In this document: positions 46,570 through 54,922 of the stretch, in pieces
Layout: each line of letters begins with the position of its first letter
How positions within the stretch are numbered: position 1 is the first letter of the stretch
Assembly: GCA_049649525.1 (NCBI GenBank)
Contig: JBARZE010000044.1
Span: forward strand, 3,556 to 67,555
Source: JAAURB01 sp049649525
GTDB lineage: Bacteria; Cyanobacteriota; Cyanobacteriia; Cyanobacteriales; Microcoleaceae
Reading direction: 5' to 3'
Length of the DNA: 64,000 nucleotides
Translations under genes and position numbers: made by a program
Notes under the pieces: model-generated
Told to the model about the DNA's origin: nothing
What the model saw: only the letters and a program-made list of their open reading frames with translations
Database searches by the model: none

Positions 46570-46875
46570 ATGATTCCAGGTGAAATGATTACCCAGTCCG
46601 GGGAAATTGAATTAAACGCAGGAAGAGAAACTATTACGATTGAGGTTAGTAATACAGGCGATCGCCCGATTCAAATTGGCTCTCATTACCACTTTTATGA
46701 GGTGAATTCTGCACTCCAGTTTGAGCGTGAATCTACTAAAGGAATGCGCTTAGATATTCCGGCAGGTACAGCAGTAAGATTTGAACCAGGAGATGAAAGA
46801 ACTGTAACCTTAGTTGAGGTAGCAGGAAGTAAAGAAATATATGGTTTTAATGCCTCAGTTGAAGGCAAGGTTTAA
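46570..46875 (+). CDS. ureB: Urease beta subunit
   Basis: The 101-residue protein MIPGEMITQSGEIELNAGRETITIEVSNTGDRPIQIGSHYHFYEVN...FEPGDERTVTLVEVAGSK is the beta subunit of urease, with the typical IGSHYHFYEVN and the RxDIPAGTAVRFEPG signature. Spacer from ureA is 130 bases and contains TTATAG/CTTATAGC-like repeats. It folds around the gamma and alpha subunits. Confidence 0.97.
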   Translation: MIPGEMITQSGEIELNAGRETITIEVSNTGDRPIQIGSHYHFYEVNSALQFERESTKGMRLDIPAGTAVRFEPGDERTVTLVEVAGSKEIYGFNASVEGKV

Positions 46876-46897
46876 TAGGATAAATCGGGACTTGGGG

Positions 46898-46997
46898 ACT
46901 GGGAGACTGGGAGACTGGGAGACTTATATTTTCAGTTTAATTATGTCGCTCTACTGAACAACTAATAACTAACAACTAACAACTAACAACTAACCAA
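46898..46997. repeat. Short tandem repeats in the ureB-ureG spacer
   Basis: Two arrays: GACTGGGA units (8-base period, about four copies, around 46898-46921) and CAACTAA units (7-base period, about four copies, around 46963-46995). Such short tandem repeats are typical of filamentous cyanobacterial spacers. They lie directly before the ureG ATG. Confidence 0.75.
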
Positions 46998-47000
46998 ATT

Positions 47001-47648
47001 ATGAATAAATCTGTAGCAAGATTGGGTATTGGGGGACCCGTTGGTAGCGGTAAGACGGCGCTATTAGAATGTTTAGTTCCCATGTTGACCCAGCAGGGAA
47101 TTGAAATAGCGGTTGTCACTAACGATCTTTTAACCACCGAAGACGCGGATCGTCTAAAGGGTAAAGGATTTTTAACACCAGAAAGAATTATTGGTGTCGA
47201 AACGGGTAGCTGTCCCCATACGGCGATCCGAGAAGATCCGACAATGAATTTATTGGCGGTAAAGGATTTAGAGTTGCTTTATCCCCAGTTGGATTTAATT
47301 TTTATTGAAAGCGGTGGCGATAATTTGGCTTCTACTTTTAGTTACGATTTGGTAGATGCTTATATCTTTGTGATTGATGTCGGTGCGGGGGATGATATTC
47401 CGCGTAAAAATGGGCCTGGTTTTGTCCAAGCAGATTTAGTAGTAGTTAATAAAATTGATATCGCACCTTATGTGGGTGCAGACTTAGATTTAATTCGCCA
47501 GCAAGCACCAGAACACCGTAAGGATAAACCTATTGTCTACACTAACTGTAAAACGGGGGAAGGTTTAGAGACAGTCAAAGATTTTATTTTAGAAACACTA
47601 TTATTTAAACCAGTAGGGACAAATAGTGAGGCAGTACAGAAATTGTGA
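47001..47648 (+). CDS. ureG: Urease accessory GTPase
   Basis: UreG is the GTPase that powers nickel delivery to urease. The 215-residue protein has the P-loop GGPVGSGKT at 11-19, TNDLLTTEDAD, VETGSCPHTAIREDP with the metal-binding CPH, ESGGDNLASTFS, and VVNKIDIAPYVG (NKxD, guanine specificity). Its TGA overlaps the ATG of ureD (TGATG). Confidence 0.97.
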   Translation: MNKSVARLGIGGPVGSGKTALLECLVPMLTQQGIEIAVVTNDLLTTEDADRLKGKGFLTPERIIGVETGSCPHTAIREDPTMNLLAVKDLELLYPQLDLIFIESGGDNLASTFSYDLVDAYIFVIDVGAGDDIPRKNGPGFVQADLVVVNKIDIAPYVGADLDLIRQQAPEHRKDKPIVYTNCKTGEGLETVKDFILETLLFKPVGTNSEAVQKL

Positions 47649-48496
47649 TGCACAAGAAATATCAAAACAATTTAGAATTAAACCTCAAATGCGATCGCAC
47701 TAATCAAACCATTTGCGCCCACCAATATACGACTCATCCCCTGCGTTTATCGACTGTATTTCGTTTAGATGGTGCTAATACTAACCGTGCCTATCTTTAT
47801 ACGATGAATACATCACCCGGTTTATTAGCAAAAGATGAATTAAAAATTTCCTTACAACTGGAAGATCATACTAATTTATATCTTACAGACCAAGCTGCAA
47901 CTAAGGTTCACAAAATGCCGATAGAGCATAGCCAAGCAACAGTCGATTATCAAATAGAATTGCGACGAGAAGCCAATTTAGAATTAGTGCCAGAACCAGT
48001 TATTCTTTATAGCGATGCTGCTTTAACTCAAAATATCTCGATTAAACTTGATCGCACTGCTAAACTATTTTTAAGCGAAATTGTTTTACCAGGAAGACTA
48101 GCCAGAGGAGAATCTTATCAGTTTCGTTATTACTTTAATCGTTTAAAACTTAGCGATTTAACAGGAAAATTATTATTTACCGATGCCATGCATTTACAAG
48201 GAAAATCTAATCTTTTTAAAGATCATAAGTTATTTGCACCTTTGCCAATTATGGGCAATGCGATCGCAGTTTATCCCGACTTAAATCTAGAACTATTAAG
48301 TAAGGAACTAGAAGTTATACAAGTAACTAATTTTCCTAATATTATGATTTCTACTTCAATTTTGCCCAGCGATTGTGGCTTACTAATTCGTGCTTTTGCC
48401 AATAAAACTATTCAACTCAAAGAATATTTTAAGCTGGCTTTAGAACATATTCGTAATCTAGTTAATCAACCGGCTTTACCTTATATCGCTAAGTAA
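47648..48496 (+). CDS. ureD: Urease accessory protein UreD (UreH)
   Basis: UreD binds apo-urease and recruits UreF and UreG. From the ATG at 47648 the product is about 282 residues, with HPLRLSTVFRLDGANTNRAYLYTMNTSPGLLAKDEL and QAATKVHKM, FLSEIVLPGRLARGE and VYPDLNLELL, matching the family. A GTG at 47645 is an alternative start one codon earlier. The ATG overlaps the ureG stop. Confidence 0.9.
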   Translation: MHKKYQNNLELNLKCDRTNQTICAHQYTTHPLRLSTVFRLDGANTNRAYLYTMNTSPGLLAKDELKISLQLEDHTNLYLTDQAATKVHKMPIEHSQATVDYQIELRREANLELVPEPVILYSDAALTQNISIKLDRTAKLFLSEIVLPGRLARGESYQFRYYFNRLKLSDLTGKLLFTDAMHLQGKSNLFKDHKLFAPLPIMGNAIAVYPDLNLELLSKELEVIQVTNFPNIMISTSILPSDCGLLIRAFANKTIQLKEYFKLALEHIRNLVNQPALPYIAK

Positions 48497-48528
48497 TTGA
48501 ACATTGATCATTGAATATTGAGCATTTA

Positions 48529-48883
48529 TTATCGCTCTATTCTGGCTTTTTTGAGAATTGAGAACAATATCTTACCGATTTCATCCGCATCTTGATAAAT
48601 ACTATCAAAAGATTTTATGTCAATATACCCAGTATCTTTTAACAAAGAGAGCCAATATTTTGTTTCCAAACATTCCTTATATGCTATAGAAATTTTAGCT
48701 GAAAAATCAGATGACCGAAATTGCTCCGTTAGCCTCTGCTACATTAGCTCCGATGCTTGTCCCACTCCTCAATAATTGTTTAGATCAAATAAACTCTTTC
48801 TTTTCTTCGTTTAAATATTTGTAAGCTTTAACAATTATAATGGCAAAATTATAAGCCTTCTCATAAGTTACGTTATTTTTCAT
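48529..48883 (-). pseudogene. Four-helix-bundle protein (TIGR02436 type), decayed
   Basis: On the minus strand, from the ATG at 48883, translation gives MKNNVTYEKAYNFAIIIVKAYK, an in-frame TGA where the family has a leucine or tryptophan, then SKQLLRSGTSIGANVAEANGAIS. A frameshift follows, and the other frame continues SDFSAKISIAYKECLETKYWLSLL...DEIGKILFSILKKARIER and a stop at 48529. This is the S23/four-helix-bundle family often found in 23S rRNA intervening sequences. It lies antisense between ureD and ureE. Confidence 0.8.
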
Positions 48884-48936
48884 GACCCAATGATAAATGA
48901 CAAATGACAAATGCCCAATGATAAATGATAAATGAA

Positions 48937-49446
48937 ATGACAGAAATTGCTAATCAATATCTAGGAAATATCCAGGAAAATGCCGAACTATCTCAACGAT
49001 TAACCAAAGAAAATTGTTTAGAAGTTCATCTAAGCCAAAGCGATTGTGTGAAAGGTAGAATTCATGCCCATACTGATTCTGGTGTTGCTGTAGGGATTAT
49101 CAAAAGTCGCGATCGCTCTTTAGAAGAAGGGGATGTATTTCAAACCGAATCGGGAAAATTAGTCTTAATTCGTCTACAGCCACAAAAATTAATGGTGCTA
49201 AGTTTCTCTAGTTCAACAACAGATACTTTACCTACTAAATTAATCCATTTAGGTCATGTTTTAGGCAATCATCACTGGCCGATAATTGTCCGAAAAGACA
49301 AAATTTATCTTCAACTAGCAGTAGATGAAGCCGTAATGGAAAAAACGATCGCCGATTTTAAGATTCCGGGTCTAAAAATAGATTATGAATCGAGATCGCC
49401 AAGCGAACATCTCAACTTTTCAGACCATACTCATCCTCATCATTAA
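48937..49446 (+). CDS. ureE: Urease accessory protein UreE
   Basis: UreE is the nickel metallochaperone of urease. Starting at the second ATG (48937, MTEIANQYLGN) gives 169 residues; the ATG at 48925 lies in the short-tandem-repeat run and adds four residues. Family marks are HLGHVLGNHHWP and the histidine-rich tail (DHTHPHH), which binds nickel. The upstream 60 bases hold repeated CAAATGA/ATGATAA units. Confidence 0.9.
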   Translation: MTEIANQYLGNIQENAELSQRLTKENCLEVHLSQSDCVKGRIHAHTDSGVAVGIIKSRDRSLEEGDVFQTESGKLVLIRLQPQKLMVLSFSSSTTDTLPTKLIHLGHVLGNHHWPIIVRKDKIYLQLAVDEAVMEKTIADFKIPGLKIDYESRSPSEHLNFSDHTHPHH

Positions 49447-49451
49447 AGCTA

Positions 49452-50150
49452 ATGATCCAGTCCCAAATCATCCAGAAACTTGCAATGATGCAGTTAGCCG
49501 ATTCTTTTTTTCCCACTGGTTCTTTTACTCTCTCTCACGGGCTAGAAAGCTTAGTTCAAACTGGAAAAATTAATTCGGTGCAAGACTTACAAGTTTTTTT
49601 GCAGCTATTGTTGCATAACAAGGTAGGAACGAGCGATCTAGTAGCCTTACTCCACAGTCATCGGGGTATTAACGACGGCAATTTAGAGACTGTAAGACAA
49701 GCCGATAGTCAGCTTTTTGCCCAAACGGCGATCGCCAAAATTAGAGAAACTCAGCGTCAAAGTGGACGAGCTTTGCTAATGGTAAGTAGTTCTACTTGGG
49801 AAGACGAACGATTAGAAATTCTTAACAGAGATGCTGCGACGGGTACAATACACTGTTTGCATCCAGTTATCTTTGGCGCGGTGGCAGCGATCGCAGGTTT
49901 GAGCGAACAAAATACAGTACTGGCTTTTTTACATAGCTTGGTTGCTAGTATCTTGAGCGCAGCTATTCGTTTGGGAGTTTTGGGACATATTCAGACACAG
50001 CAAATTTTGCGATCGTTAGCACCAGATATTGAGGCAGTCTGGTCTACTGCTAAATCGATGAATTTAGAACAGATGTGGTCTTGTACTTCTTTTATCGATA
50101 TTGCCCAGATGCAGCATCCAAAATTGGCTCAGAGATTATTTGCTAATTAG
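49452..50150 (+). CDS. ureF: Urease accessory protein UreF
   Basis: UreF helps couple UreD and UreG in the activation complex. The 232-residue protein begins QIIQKLAMMQLADSFFPTGSFTLSHGLESLVQTGKI with the conserved SFFPxGSFTLSHGLE, and contains RLGVLGHIQTQQILR. It starts 5 bases after the ureE stop, translationally close. Confidence 0.93.
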   Translation: MIQSQIIQKLAMMQLADSFFPTGSFTLSHGLESLVQTGKINSVQDLQVFLQLLLHNKVGTSDLVALLHSHRGINDGNLETVRQADSQLFAQTAIAKIRETQRQSGRALLMVSSSTWEDERLEILNRDAATGTIHCLHPVIFGAVAAIAGLSEQNTVLAFLHSLVASILSAAIRLGVLGHIQTQQILRSLAPDIEAVWSTAKSMNLEQMWSCTSFIDIAQMQHPKLAQRLFAN

Positions 50151-50159
50151 TCAACGAAG

Positions 50160-50300
50160 TATGAAGGCAGAAGGCAGAAGGCAGAAGGCAGAAGGCAGCC
50201 CCAAAGGGGTACACCTTCGGATAAAGGCAGAAGGCAGAAGTAATATTTTTCTTCATACTTCATACTTCATACCTGAAGGGCGAAGCCAGTCTAAAACAAA
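50160..50300. repeat. AAGGCAG heptamer array split by a palindrome
   Basis: About five AAGGCAG units (50163-50199), then CCCCAAAGGGG and ACACCTTCGG, then two more units (50225-50240), then CTTCATA units (about 50250-50272). The array sits between ureF and ureC. The palindromic block looks inserted within the heptamer array. Confidence 0.75.
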
Positions 50301-50326
50301 TTAAAACATCAAGAGGAATTAAAATT

Positions 50327-52039
50327 ATGAGTTATCGTATGGATCGACAAGCATATGCCAATATCTTCGGTGCAACTGTAGGCGATCGCGTTCGCTTGGC
50401 AGATACAGAACTATTTATTGAAGTAGAACAAGATTACACAACTTACGGTGATGAAGTTCAATTTGGTGGGGGTAAGGTCATCCGTGATGGCATGGGACAG
50501 TCCCCTATCTCACGCGCGGAGGGTGCGGTAGACTTGGTGATTACCAACGTTTTAATCCTCGACTGGTGGGGTATTGTTAAAGCCGATATTGGCATCAAGG
50601 ACGGTAGAATTTATAAAATTGGGAAGGCGGGAAATCCTTACATTCAAGACAATGTGGACATTATTATTGGTCCTGCAACAGAAGTCAGTGCAGGAGAAGG
50701 GCTGATCGCTACGGCAGGCGGCGTAGACACCCATGTTCACTTTATTTCTCCTCAACAGATCGACACCGCTATTTCCGCTGGGATAACAACGATGATTGGG
50801 GGCGGAGTAGGGCCTGCTACGGGTACAACCGCGACGAACTGTACATCGGGTGCGTGGAATATCGGGATGATATTGCGAGCTGCCGATGCCTTCCCTGTCA
50901 ATGTGGGCTTTTTGGGCAAAGGCAATAGTGCCAAACCAGAAGGACTAGTCGAACAGGTAAAGGCTGGCGCAATGGGATTAAAGCTTCACGAAGATTGGGG
51001 ATCGACCCCCGCAACCATTGACACTTGCCTGAATGTTGCTGAGGAATATGATGTTCAAGTTGCTATCCACAGCGATACTCTCAATGAGTCGGGTTTTGTT
51101 GAAGATACGGTCGCAGCATTTAAAGGTCGAGCAATTCATACCTACCATACAGAAGGTTCAGGCGGCGGACACGCACCCGATATTATTAAAGTCTGCGGTT
51201 TAAGTAATGTTTTACCGTCTTCTAATAATACCACTCGCCCCTTTACCGTTAACACCCTAGATGAGCACCTGGATATGTTGATGGTGTGCCATCACCTCGA
51301 TCCAAAAATTCCTGAAGATGTCGCCTTCGCTGACTCTCGTATCCGCAAGGAAACTCTCGCAGCAGAAGATATCTTGCACGATCTAGGCGCATTTAGCACC
51401 ATCGCGTCTGATTCGCAGGCAATGGGTAGAGTCGGCGAAACTGTTATGCGTACTTGGCAAACCGCCCACAAAATGAAAGTACAGCGGGGCGTACTAACGG
51501 ATAAGGATCGCCAGCCCGCTGATAATTTTCGTGCTAAACGCTATATTGCCAAATACACCATTAATCCCGCCATTACTCATGGTATTGCTAGCCATGTAGG
51601 CTCAATTGAAGCCGGAAAATTAGCGGATATCTGTCTGTGGAAACCCGCTATGTTTGGCGTAAAACCAGAAATAGTCATTAAAGGCGGTTTGATCGCTTGG
51701 GCGCAAATGGGCGATCCTAATGCGAGTATTTCCACCCCTCAGCCCGTACATATGCGTCCGATGTTTGGTAGCTTTGGCGGTGCAACTGCTGCGACTTGTT
51801 TAACCTTTGTTTCTCAAGCTGCATTAGATGCAAATATTCCTGAACAAATTGGCTTAAATAAAATGGTTGCTGCGGTTAGCAATACCCGCAATATAGGTAA
51901 GAAAGATATGAAGCTCAATGATGCCTTACCCGATATTGAAGTTAATCCTGAAACCTATGAAGTCAAAGCAGATGGAGAACTATTAACTTGCGAACCTGCT
52001 CAAGTTTTACCGATGGCGCAACGGTATTTCTTATTTTAG
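50327..52039 (+). CDS. ureC: Urease alpha subunit (catalytic)
   Basis: UreC carries the dinickel site. The 570-residue protein has H136 and H138 (DTHVHF), the carbamylated lysine K219 (LKLHEDWG), H248 (IHSD), H274 (YHTEG), the mobile-flap pair C321/H322 (MVCHHLD) and D362 (ASDSQAMG). All metal and flap residues are present, so the enzyme should be active. The start has RBS AGAGGA 11 bases upstream. It is last in this cluster, after an unusual order ureA-ureB-ureG-ureD-ureE-ureF-ureC. Confidence 0.98.
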   Translation: MSYRMDRQAYANIFGATVGDRVRLADTELFIEVEQDYTTYGDEVQFGGGKVIRDGMGQSPISRAEGAVDLVITNVLILDWWGIVKADIGIKDGRIYKIGKAGNPYIQDNVDIIIGPATEVSAGEGLIATAGGVDTHVHFISPQQIDTAISAGITTMIGGGVGPATGTTATNCTSGAWNIGMILRAADAFPVNVGFLGKGNSAKPEGLVEQVKAGAMGLKLHEDWGSTPATIDTCLNVAEEYDVQVAIHSDTLNESGFVEDTVAAFKGRAIHTYHTEGSGGGHAPDIIKVCGLSNVLPSSNNTTRPFTVNTLDEHLDMLMVCHHLDPKIPEDVAFADSRIRKETLAAEDILHDLGAFSTIASDSQAMGRVGETVMRTWQTAHKMKVQRGVLTDKDRQPADNFRAKRYIAKYTINPAITHGIASHVGSIEAGKLADICLWKPAMFGVKPEIVIKGGLIAWAQMGDPNASISTPQPVHMRPMFGSFGGATAATCLTFVSQAALDANIPEQIGLNKMVAAVSNTRNIGKKDMKLNDALPDIEVNPETYEVKADGELLTCEPAQVLPMAQRYFLF

Positions 52040-52367
52040 TTTAATACTTTAAACAAACCCTACTCAACAGCTAAATACTTAACAAATTGTTGATTCCCTA
52101 TTCTCAATTAAGAGGACAGGGATTTTTTCTATTCCTACAGCCTTTCAGTTATCAGTTATCAGTTGGCTGTTCAATGTTCAATGTTCAATCCCCCTAAATC
52201 TGTTCGAGATTGAATAAGCGTTCATCCGTAGTCTAAGCGTCATCGAGACGAATGTGATAGGGAGATCAATCGCTCAATTGCCAAAGCCTGCATATCAGAT
52301 AAATCATTATACTGACGTAGCAGGCATCGTTTGGCTCGATTTGTGTAAATGATGAACTTTTTAGGCT
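52040..52367. other. Spacer after ureC
   Basis: No gene. It contains tandem TTATCAG (about 52147-52162) and TTCAATG (about 52170-52189) heptamers. The urease cluster ends and the minus-strand oxidoreductase group begins. Confidence 0.55.
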
Positions 52368-53237
52368 CTAAGCAGCCAATTGTCCGCCCGTGACATCATA
52401 TAATGCTCCGGTGACAAAGCTACTATCAGAAGATCCGAGAAAGACAAAAGCTGGGGCTAATTCTTCCGGTTGGGCAGCCCGTTCCATAATGCCATCAGTA
52501 TCATAATTATCTACTTTTTCAATTGGCATTGTGGCGGGGATATTCGGTGTCCACACGGGGCCAGGTACTACAGAATTGACTCGGATTTTGCGATCGCCTA
52601 AATTCTGCGCCAGAGATTTTGTGAAGGTGTGCACTGCCCCTTTACTGGTGGCATAATCAACTAACATTCCTTTACCCATTTTACCGACAATACTACCGGT
52701 ATTGATGATAACATCTCCTTCTTTCAGGTGCGGTAAAGCCGCTTTTACCATATAGAAATAGCCGAAAACATTAGTTTCCATCGTCCGACGGAATTGTTCA
52801 ATACTAATATCTTCAAACTTTTTCTGAGTCATCTGATAAGCCGCATTATTAATCAAAATATCCAGATGACCGAATTTTTGAATAATTTGTTCAATTGCGG
52901 TTTGACAGGCTGTAAAGTCGCGGACATCTCCTTTAATTACAAGACATTGCTGTCCTTTAGATTCTACGGCTTTCTGAGTCACTTCTGCATCTTTATCATT
53001 ATGAAGATAAAGAATAGCCACATCTGCCCCTTCCATGGCATAAGCAATGGCAACAGCCCGACCAATTCCAGAGTCTCCCCCGGTAATGAAAGCCACTTTT
53101 CCGATTAGTTTTCCAGCGGGTTTGTAGTTGGATAAATCACTATCTGGTTTCGGAACCATATCTTCTTGGGAAGCCGGATAATCTAACTTTTGTCCGGGAA
53201 TGTCATCCGGAGTTGGACGAAATTCTTCAGTTTGCAT
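52368..53237 (-). CDS. SDR-family oxidoreductase (YhdG/YghA-like)
   Basis: The 289-residue protein has an N-terminal extension ending LSNYKPAGKL, the cofactor motif GGDSGIGRA (about 53-61), NNAAYQ, and the catalytic YATSKG (YxxxK) followed by NSVVPGPVWTP. The length and the extension (FRPTPDDIPGQKLDYPASQ) match the stress-induced SDR group such as YhdG and YghA. Substrate unknown. Next to a GMC oxidoreductase. Confidence 0.88.
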   Translation of the reverse strand: MQTEEFRPTPDDIPGQKLDYPASQEDMVPKPDSDLSNYKPAGKLIGKVAFITGGDSGIGRAVAIAYAMEGADVAILYLHNDKDAEVTQKAVESKGQQCLVIKGDVRDFTACQTAIEQIIQKFGHLDILINNAAYQMTQKKFEDISIEQFRRTMETNVFGYFYMVKAALPHLKEGDVIINTGSIVGKMGKGMLVDYATSKGAVHTFTKSLAQNLGDRKIRVNSVVPGPVWTPNIPATMPIEKVDNYDTDGIMERAAQPEELAPAFVFLGSSDSSFVTGALYDVTGGQLAA

Positions 53238-53282
53238 AATTAATGAATTCTCCTTGAATTTTTAATTGTTTATTTTCTATCT

Positions 53283-54845
53283 TTAAGCCATGACTAATCT
53301 ACTATCAGAAGATATATTTTCAACTAAACCCATTTTTTCTTTCAGATGATCTGCGACTCGTAATGTATTAGCAATAATCGTTAAAGTCGGGTTAACTGCA
53401 CCCATTGAAGGGAAGAAACTAGCATCGACAACATATAAATTCTCAACATCATGACTACGACAATTAATATCGAGTACACTATTTTCAGGATCGCTACCAA
53501 ATACACAAGTACCGCCTTGATGCCATACTGCACTAATGGGTATTTGTTTTGTCCAGAACATATAAAAATCAAGTTGTTTGAGATGTTGTTCTAAAACACT
53601 GATTAACTCTTGATGAGGTTTAAGATTATTTGAAGTATAGTTGACTGTAATCTCCCCTTTAGAGTTGACGGTCACTCTATTTTCAGGCATAGGAATATCT
53701 TCATTTGTTACCCAGAAATCCACAGAATGATCGGCAATATATTCAAGAACCGATTGAGGCATTTCGGCATCTGACATATGTTTTAAACGTTGCCAAACCG
53801 CTTTCCCGGTGAGTTGAATGTGTCCTAAAGGATAATCTTGTTGTGGCCCTTTAAAGTAATAGTCTGTGATCCCTAATGTCTTCTGAAAAGTGGTGGGATT
53901 AGGTTTATGAGAAACCGCAATTAAAGCTGAATGATTGTGCAACATTAAATTGCGTCCGACTAAACCAGAAGAGTTTCCTAAGCCATTGGGATGTTGATCA
54001 TTGGCTGATTTTAATAACAATTTAGCCGAATTAATCGCCCCACAAGCAACAACGACAATATCCCCTGTAAAGTGTTGAGTTTGTCCGTCTATTTCAGCTT
54101 CTACTTGTTTAATGGTTTTACCATCACTATCTGTAATTAATTGAGTGACTTTAGCATTCAATTGTATCGTCACATTATCATATTCTAATGCGGGATCGAC
54201 ACAAATAACTTGAGCATCACATTTAGCATTAATTAAACAAGGATAAGGATCGCAGGTGCCGCAACGAATACAAGGACTATTCTGGGGATTATCTACATTT
54301 CGATCAACAGCGAGTGTCATATGAAAAGGATTTAAACCCCGATCTTTAAGCCCGTCCGCTACTTCTTGAATTCGGGGTTCATGGGGAATTGCAGGGAAGG
54401 GATATTCCGCTGAAGCCGGGGGTTCTGTTGGGTCTTCTCCTCGTTCTCCATGAATTTTATAGAGGCTTTCTGCCCGAGTATAATAGCTTTCAAATTCTTC
54501 ATAAGCAAACGGCCAAGCCGGAGAAACTCCATCATAATGTTGTAATTCTCCGAAGTCTTCTGCCCGCATTCTTTGTAAACCTGCCCCGTAAAGTTTGGTG
54601 TTTCCACCGACTCCATAATGGATTTCGGGTGTAAAGCTTTCTTGGTTGCGGTCAAACCATTTTTCTTGAGTCGTATAACGTTGTTCTAAAAATACTGCGG
54701 TGGGGTTCCAATTCTCTTGTTCACGCGGTAAATATTCTCCTCTTTCTAGGATTAAAATTCGTTTTCCAGTCGAAGCAAGAGCATAAGCTAAAGTACCACC
54801 ACCAGCGCCAGCACCAATAATAATCAAGTCGTAATGTAGTGTCAT
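53283..54845 (-). CDS. GMC-family FAD oxidoreductase
   Basis: The 520-residue protein has the FAD motif LIIIGAGAGGGTLAYAL (about 6-22), a second signature near GGNTKLYG (53-ish), an iron-sulfur-like CIRCGTCDPYPCLINAKCD block (about 196-214), and the GMC C-terminal region WHQGGTCVFGSDPENSVLDINCRSHDVENLYVVDASFFPSMGAVNPTLTIIANTLR. The cysteine-rich insert is unusual for GMC enzymes and fits the cyanobacterial variant. Its alcohol or sugar substrate is unknown. It starts 45 bases after the SDR gene. Confidence 0.87.
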   Translation of the reverse strand: MTLHYDLIIIGAGAGGGTLAYALASTGKRILILERGEYLPREQENWNPTAVFLEQRYTTQEKWFDRNQESFTPEIHYGVGGNTKLYGAGLQRMRAEDFGELQHYDGVSPAWPFAYEEFESYYTRAESLYKIHGERGEDPTEPPASAEYPFPAIPHEPRIQEVADGLKDRGLNPFHMTLAVDRNVDNPQNSPCIRCGTCDPYPCLINAKCDAQVICVDPALEYDNVTIQLNAKVTQLITDSDGKTIKQVEAEIDGQTQHFTGDIVVVACGAINSAKLLLKSANDQHPNGLGNSSGLVGRNLMLHNHSALIAVSHKPNPTTFQKTLGITDYYFKGPQQDYPLGHIQLTGKAVWQRLKHMSDAEMPQSVLEYIADHSVDFWVTNEDIPMPENRVTVNSKGEITVNYTSNNLKPHQELISVLEQHLKQLDFYMFWTKQIPISAVWHQGGTCVFGSDPENSVLDINCRSHDVENLYVVDASFFPSMGAVNPTLTIIANTLRVADHLKEKMGLVENISSDSRLVMA

Positions 54846-54922
54846 TTGAGGTTAGTTTTGATGAATAATGTACAAATATTTGTGCTTAAACTATTCAGTT
54901 TGAAAGGTAGATTACTCTGTGG

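Noticed and set aside
50160..50300. AAGGCAG array as a CRISPR or minisatellite gene
   Set aside because: Heptamer units without spacers; typical short tandem repeats of cyanobacteria.
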